From: JBGPIK01 sp041484845
Lineage (GTDB): Bacteria; Desulfobacterota; Binatia; UBA9968
Length of the DNA stretch: 8,171 nt
Direction: 5' to 3'
NCBI GenBank assembly: GCA_041484845.1
Contig: JBGPIK010000316.1
Span: 1-8,171 of the forward strand
The position numbers and the translations under genes are program-made. Shown piece by piece: positions 6,049-8,171 of this stretch (positions are counted from its first letter, which is position 1; each line of letters begins with the position of its first letter). The notes beneath the pieces were generated by a model. That model was not told the DNA's origin and made no database searches. It saw only the letters and a list, made by a program, of their open reading frames with translations.

Positions 6049-6981
6049 ATGAAGATCGGCGTTTTTCTTCCCGTGTCCGGCAGGGCCGCAAGTCGCAAGA
6101 CCTTGATGGAAGCGGCGCAGCAGGCGGAAAATCTCGGCTATGATTCCGTGTGGTGCGCCGATCGCATCATCATTCCCTGGGAGATCAAAACGACTTACCC
6201 TTACAGCCGCTCCGCGACCTTCATTGTCCCGCCCGACCGCCCTTTTTTTGAGCCTCTCACCTGTCTCGCTTTTCTCGCGGGATGCACCGAAACAATCCAG
6301 CTGGGCATGAGCGTCATGGTGCTCCCTTACAGGCATCCTCTCTATTGGGCAAAAATCGCGACGACCATCGATCAGCTTTCGAACGGCAGGTTGATCATGG
6401 GAGTCGGCGTCGGTTGGATGGAAGAGGAATTCAAAGCGATCAACGCGCCATTTGCCGAGCGAGGGAAAGTCGCAGACGAGCAACTCAAGTTGCTTGACCG
6501 TCTTTGGAAAGAAGAACACGTCAATTTTGACGGACATTACTACCAGCTCGACGATATCGCATTCAGCCCGAAGCCCTATCAGGAACCGCGGATTCCCATC
6601 TGGGTCGGCGGCGAAGGAAAATTGGCGCAGCGCCGCGCCGGCACATTCGGCGATGCCTGGTTCCCCTATTTCGTGCGCATTACGCCCACCGAGCTGGCCA
6701 AACGATTCGAAAATGTGGGGCGCTGCGCGAGAGAAGCCGGTCGCGATCCTGACCGGATCGCGTTCGCTTGCTGCCTTCCGATCGAGCTTACTGCGGCGGA
6801 TGTTCGGCAGGAGGAGGACTATTTAAGAGGCAGCATCGCCCAGGTCACAGAGGCATTAAAGAAATTTAAACAAGTCGGTGTCACCCACATCGGCCTGCAA
6901 TTCATGATTCCGCACTATCCGGAACGCCAAGAACAGATCGAGCGATTTGCCAAGGAAGCCCTGCCGGCGTTAAGAAATTGA
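6049..6981 (+). CDS. LLM-class flavin-dependent (F420 or FMN) oxidoreductase
   Basis: This 310-residue TIM-barrel protein belongs to the luciferase-like monooxygenase superfamily and looks closest to the F420-dependent type. Landmarks are the N-terminal MKIGVFLP, YDSVWCADR (31-39), LPYRHPLYWAKIATTIDQLS (92-111), GRLIMGVGVGWMEEEF (113-128), the block ADEQLKLLDRLW (142-153), PIWVGGEG (183-190) and GTFGDAWFP (198-206). Such enzymes oxidise or reduce small organic substrates with reduced flavin or F420; the exact reaction cannot be assigned. The reading frame is open for hundreds of bases upstream inside the cupin gene, but homology starts at the ATG at 6049, which I take as the start. No clear ribosome site precedes it, so translation may be coupled to the cupin gene that stops 17 bp before. 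It could hydroxylate a compound that the cupin then cleaves (inference). Confidence 0.92.
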   Translation: MKIGVFLPVSGRAASRKTLMEAAQQAENLGYDSVWCADRIIIPWEIKTTYPYSRSATFIVPPDRPFFEPLTCLAFLAGCTETIQLGMSVMVLPYRHPLYWAKIATTIDQLSNGRLIMGVGVGWMEEEFKAINAPFAERGKVADEQLKLLDRLWKEEHVNFDGHYYQLDDIAFSPKPYQEPRIPIWVGGEGKLAQRRAGTFGDAWFPYFVRITPTELAKRFENVGRCAREAGRDPDRIAFACCLPIELTAADVRQEEDYLRGSIAQVTEALKKFKQVGVTHIGLQFMIPHYPERQEQIERFAKEALPALRN

Positions 6982-7026
6982 GCACACGTGCGACCGTTTA
7001 CTCCGTTTGCGCAAATTCTTGATCGT

Positions 7027-7080
7027 GTAGGGTGCGCTTTGCGCACCATCGGGCGAAACGGTGCGCCGGGCGCACCCTAC
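7027..7080. repeat. Nested palindrome: two small hairpins inside a 21-bp inverted repeat
   Basis: The arm at 7027-7047 (gtagggtgcgc, ttt, gcgcacc) and the arm at 7060-7080 (ggtgcgc, cgg, gcgcaccctac) are reverse complements except for their three central bases, with a 12-nt loop between them. Each arm is also a perfect small hairpin: ggtgcgc pairs with gcgcacc around three bases. The DNA or RNA can therefore fold as two tandem hairpins or as one long one. It begins 45 bp past the oxidoreductase stop and has no T-run. It looks like a REP-type dispersed intergenic element; copy number elsewhere is unknown. Confidence 0.8.
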
Positions 7081-7095
7081 GCACTTTCGGGCGCA

Positions 7096-7121
7096 AGTCG
7101 TGCGTTAACGACGGCACGACT
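7096..7121. repeat. 8-bp dyad with a 10-nt loop
   Basis: The bases agtcgtgc (7096-7103) and gcacgact (7114-7121) are exact reverse complements around gttaacgacg. The dyad lies 15 bp after the nested palindrome. It could be part of the same intergenic element or a 3'-end hairpin for the oxidoreductase message. No T-run follows. Confidence 0.5.
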
Positions 7122-7142
7122 CCGGATCGAAATTCAGTCTTT

Positions 7143-7213
7143 ACCACGAAGGTCACGAAGTTTTGAGAAAGTACTATAAGAAAACCAAACCCAAACCTTC
7201 GCGCCTTCGTGGT
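7143..7213. repeat. Long-loop inverted repeat of the 'accacgaagg...cgaag' type
   Basis: The left arm at 7143-7160 (accacgaaggtcacgaag) and the reverse complement of the right arm at 7197-7213 (accacgaaggcgcgaag) match except for one gap and one substitution. An A/T-rich loop of 36 nt separates them. The left arm itself repeats acgaag. Similar 'ccacgaagg' intergenic repeats are familiar from environmental bacterial genomes (recalled, not searched). It sits about 110 bp before the asparaginase start. Confidence 0.65.
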
Positions 7214-7264
7214 GAAAAAGGGTTTTCCATAGTAGAAATTTACCTCACCTTGGGATAAGTAAGA

Positions 7265-7310
7265 GGTTCTGCGTCGGCGCATTTAAATTCACACAGAACC
7301 CGAGAAAGGA
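7265..7310 (+). promoter_or_regulatory. Leader dyad and ribosome site before the asparaginase gene
   Basis: The bases ggttctg (7265-7271) and cagaacc (7294-7300) are perfect complements around a 22-nt loop that contains the small stem tgcg/cgca (7270-7281). Directly after it, aaagga at 7305-7310 is a reasonable ribosome site nine bases before the ATG at 7320. The dyad could be an operator or a leader hairpin that affects translation; only its position supports this. Confidence 0.3.
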
Positions 7311-7319
7311 ATTTTCATC

Positions 7320-8171
7320 ATGGCGAATTTACCCCGCGTGGCCCTCATCATTACCGGAGGAACGATCGATTCCGTGGGCAAAGATAGGCTCGATCTGGCA
7401 TGGTATATCGAGGCCGGGAAACGGCTTGGCGACGGAGAGCTGTTGCAGCAGCTGCCCGAGCTCAAAAGCATTGCGGAGGTCCAGGAGGTTCCGTTTCGCC
7501 GACTCCCCAGTCACGCGCTGGTTGACAAGGATTGGCTCGATCTGGTGCGCACCATTCACTTGATCTTCGATCAGGATAAAGCGGACGGCATTGTGATTAC
7601 CCACGGCACCAACACCATCGAAGAGACGGCTTACTTCTTAAATTTGGTGCTCAAGACGGACAAGCCCGTCGTCGTGGTCGGCTCTATGCGGCCCTCATCG
7701 GCGATCAGCGCTGATGGTTATCTCAATCTGGTCAATGCGGTTAAGGTCGCCGCCGATCCCAATTCGCGCGGGCGCGGCTGCTTGCTGGAGATGAACGACA
7801 CGATCTTCAATGGACGCGACGTGACGAAAAATGCGACGTACCGAGTTGAGGCTTTCCAATCGCGCGATCTCGGTCCGCTGGGTTTTGCCGACGGCGACGG
7901 CAAAATTGTTTACTATCATCAGCCGGTCCGCAAACATACGGTCAATACGGAATTCGATGTGCGCAACACGCAGTCGCTGCCGCGCGTGGATATCGTCGTG
8001 TCTTATGTCGGCGCCGATGGCACGATGATCGAAGCGGCCGCCAACGCCGGCGCTAAAGGAATCGTCAGCGCCGGCACGGGCGCCGGGCGACCGACGCCCG
8101 CCGAAGACGCCGCTTTCGATAAATGTTTCAAAGAAAAAGGCATGATCATGTGCCTGTGCAGCCGCGTGGCG
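7320..8171 (+). CDS. Asparaginase/glutaminase-family amidohydrolase, 3' end outside the window
   Basis: The frame is open for 284 codons to the window edge; family members are about 320-350 residues, so only a short C-terminal part is missing. The N-terminal motif ITGGTID (11-17) carries the nucleophile Thr15. The second motif at 94-104 reads THGTNTIEETA. Thr97 matches the second catalytic threonine, but the next residue, normally the catalytic Asp, is Asn98. The supporting lysine is Lys170 in RDVTKNAT, followed by GPLGFADG. GSMRPSSAISADG (121-133) is also typical. The family hydrolyses asparagine or glutamine to the acid plus ammonia; with Asn98 the activity or substrate may differ. No signal peptide is visible, so it is probably cytoplasmic. 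The ATG at 7320 follows aaagga by nine bases. It is separated from the upstream oxidoreductase by 338 bp of repeats and is probably its own unit. Confidence 0.92.
   Translation, partial: MANLPRVALIITGGTIDSVGKDRLDLAWYIEAGKRLGDGELLQQLPELKSIAEVQEVPFRRLPSHALVDKDWLDLVRTIHLIFDQDKADGIVITHGTNTIEETAYFLNLVLKTDKPVVVVGSMRPSSAISADGYLNLVNAVKVAADPNSRGRGCLLEMNDTIFNGRDVTKNATYRVEAFQSRDLGPLGFADGDGKIVYYHQPVRKHTVNTEFDVRNTQSLPRVDIVVSYVGADGTMIEAAANAGAKGIVSAGTGAGRPTPAEDAAFDKCFKEKGMIMCLCSRVA

Larger units (their letters stand above)
6982..7319. other. 338-bp repeat-bearing gap between the oxidoreductase and asparaginase genes
   Basis: No gene is evident here. The gap carries, in order, a nested palindrome (7027-7080), a short dyad (7096-7121), a third inverted repeat with long loop (7143-7213), and a small dyad just upstream of the asparaginase ribosome site (7265-7300). 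I found no convincing -35/-10 pair for the asparaginase gene. Short stop-rich frames here have no coding character. The concentration of unrelated repeat families suggests a landing place for intergenic repeats and a boundary between transcription units. Confidence 0.6.

Noticed and set aside
7163..7180. Promoter from ttgaga (7163-7168) and tataag (7175-7180)
   Set aside because: The two boxes are only six bases apart, far short of the required 16-18, and lie inside a repeat loop.
6988..7282. Short frames on both strands in the repeat-bearing gap
   Set aside because: They run across palindromic repeats and encode arginine-rich strings without any family pattern.

Overview
The window looks like accessory catabolic DNA from an uncultured, moderately GC-rich environmental bacterium. 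It holds lone NMT1/THI5-like substrate-binding proteins, an amidohydrolase-2 enzyme, a double-cupin dioxygenase, an LLM-class flavin oxidoreductase and an M24-like protein. That mixture is familiar from soil and groundwater lineages such as Rokubacteria, Tectomicrobia, Binatota and deltaproteobacterial genome bins. The lineage is an inference from gene content; no rRNA or other marker gene is present.

Layout: two transcription groups diverge from a 146-bp region (4833-4978). Leftward (minus strand), in transcription order, come a secreted substrate-binding protein (3858-4832), a second one 15 bp further on (2886-3842), an amidohydrolase-2 family protein (1688-2812) and, after a 275-bp gap rich in hairpins, an M24/creatinase-like protein (162-1412) whose metal ligands all appear to be replaced. 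Rightward (plus strand) come a gentisate-dioxygenase-like double cupin (4979-6031) and, 17 bp later, an LLM-class oxidoreductase (6049-6981). A 338-bp gap follows, holding three inverted repeats and a small leader dyad. Last is an asparaginase-family gene (7320 onward) that runs off the window.

How the genes may work together (inference): the binding proteins could capture a small organic acid, the amidohydrolase/decarboxylase-like enzyme and the flavin oxidoreductase could modify it, and the cupin could open an aromatic ring. No permease or ATPase for the binding proteins lies in the window, so the transport step is incomplete here. The asparaginase is separated by repeats and is probably a separate unit.

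I found no tRNA, rRNA, CRISPR array, transposase or phage gene, and nothing that clearly amounts to an undescribed system. The most distinctive points are the degenerate M24 metal site, an Asp-to-Asn change at a catalytic position of the asparaginase, the nested palindrome downstream of the oxidoreductase gene, and the structured gap at 1413-1687.
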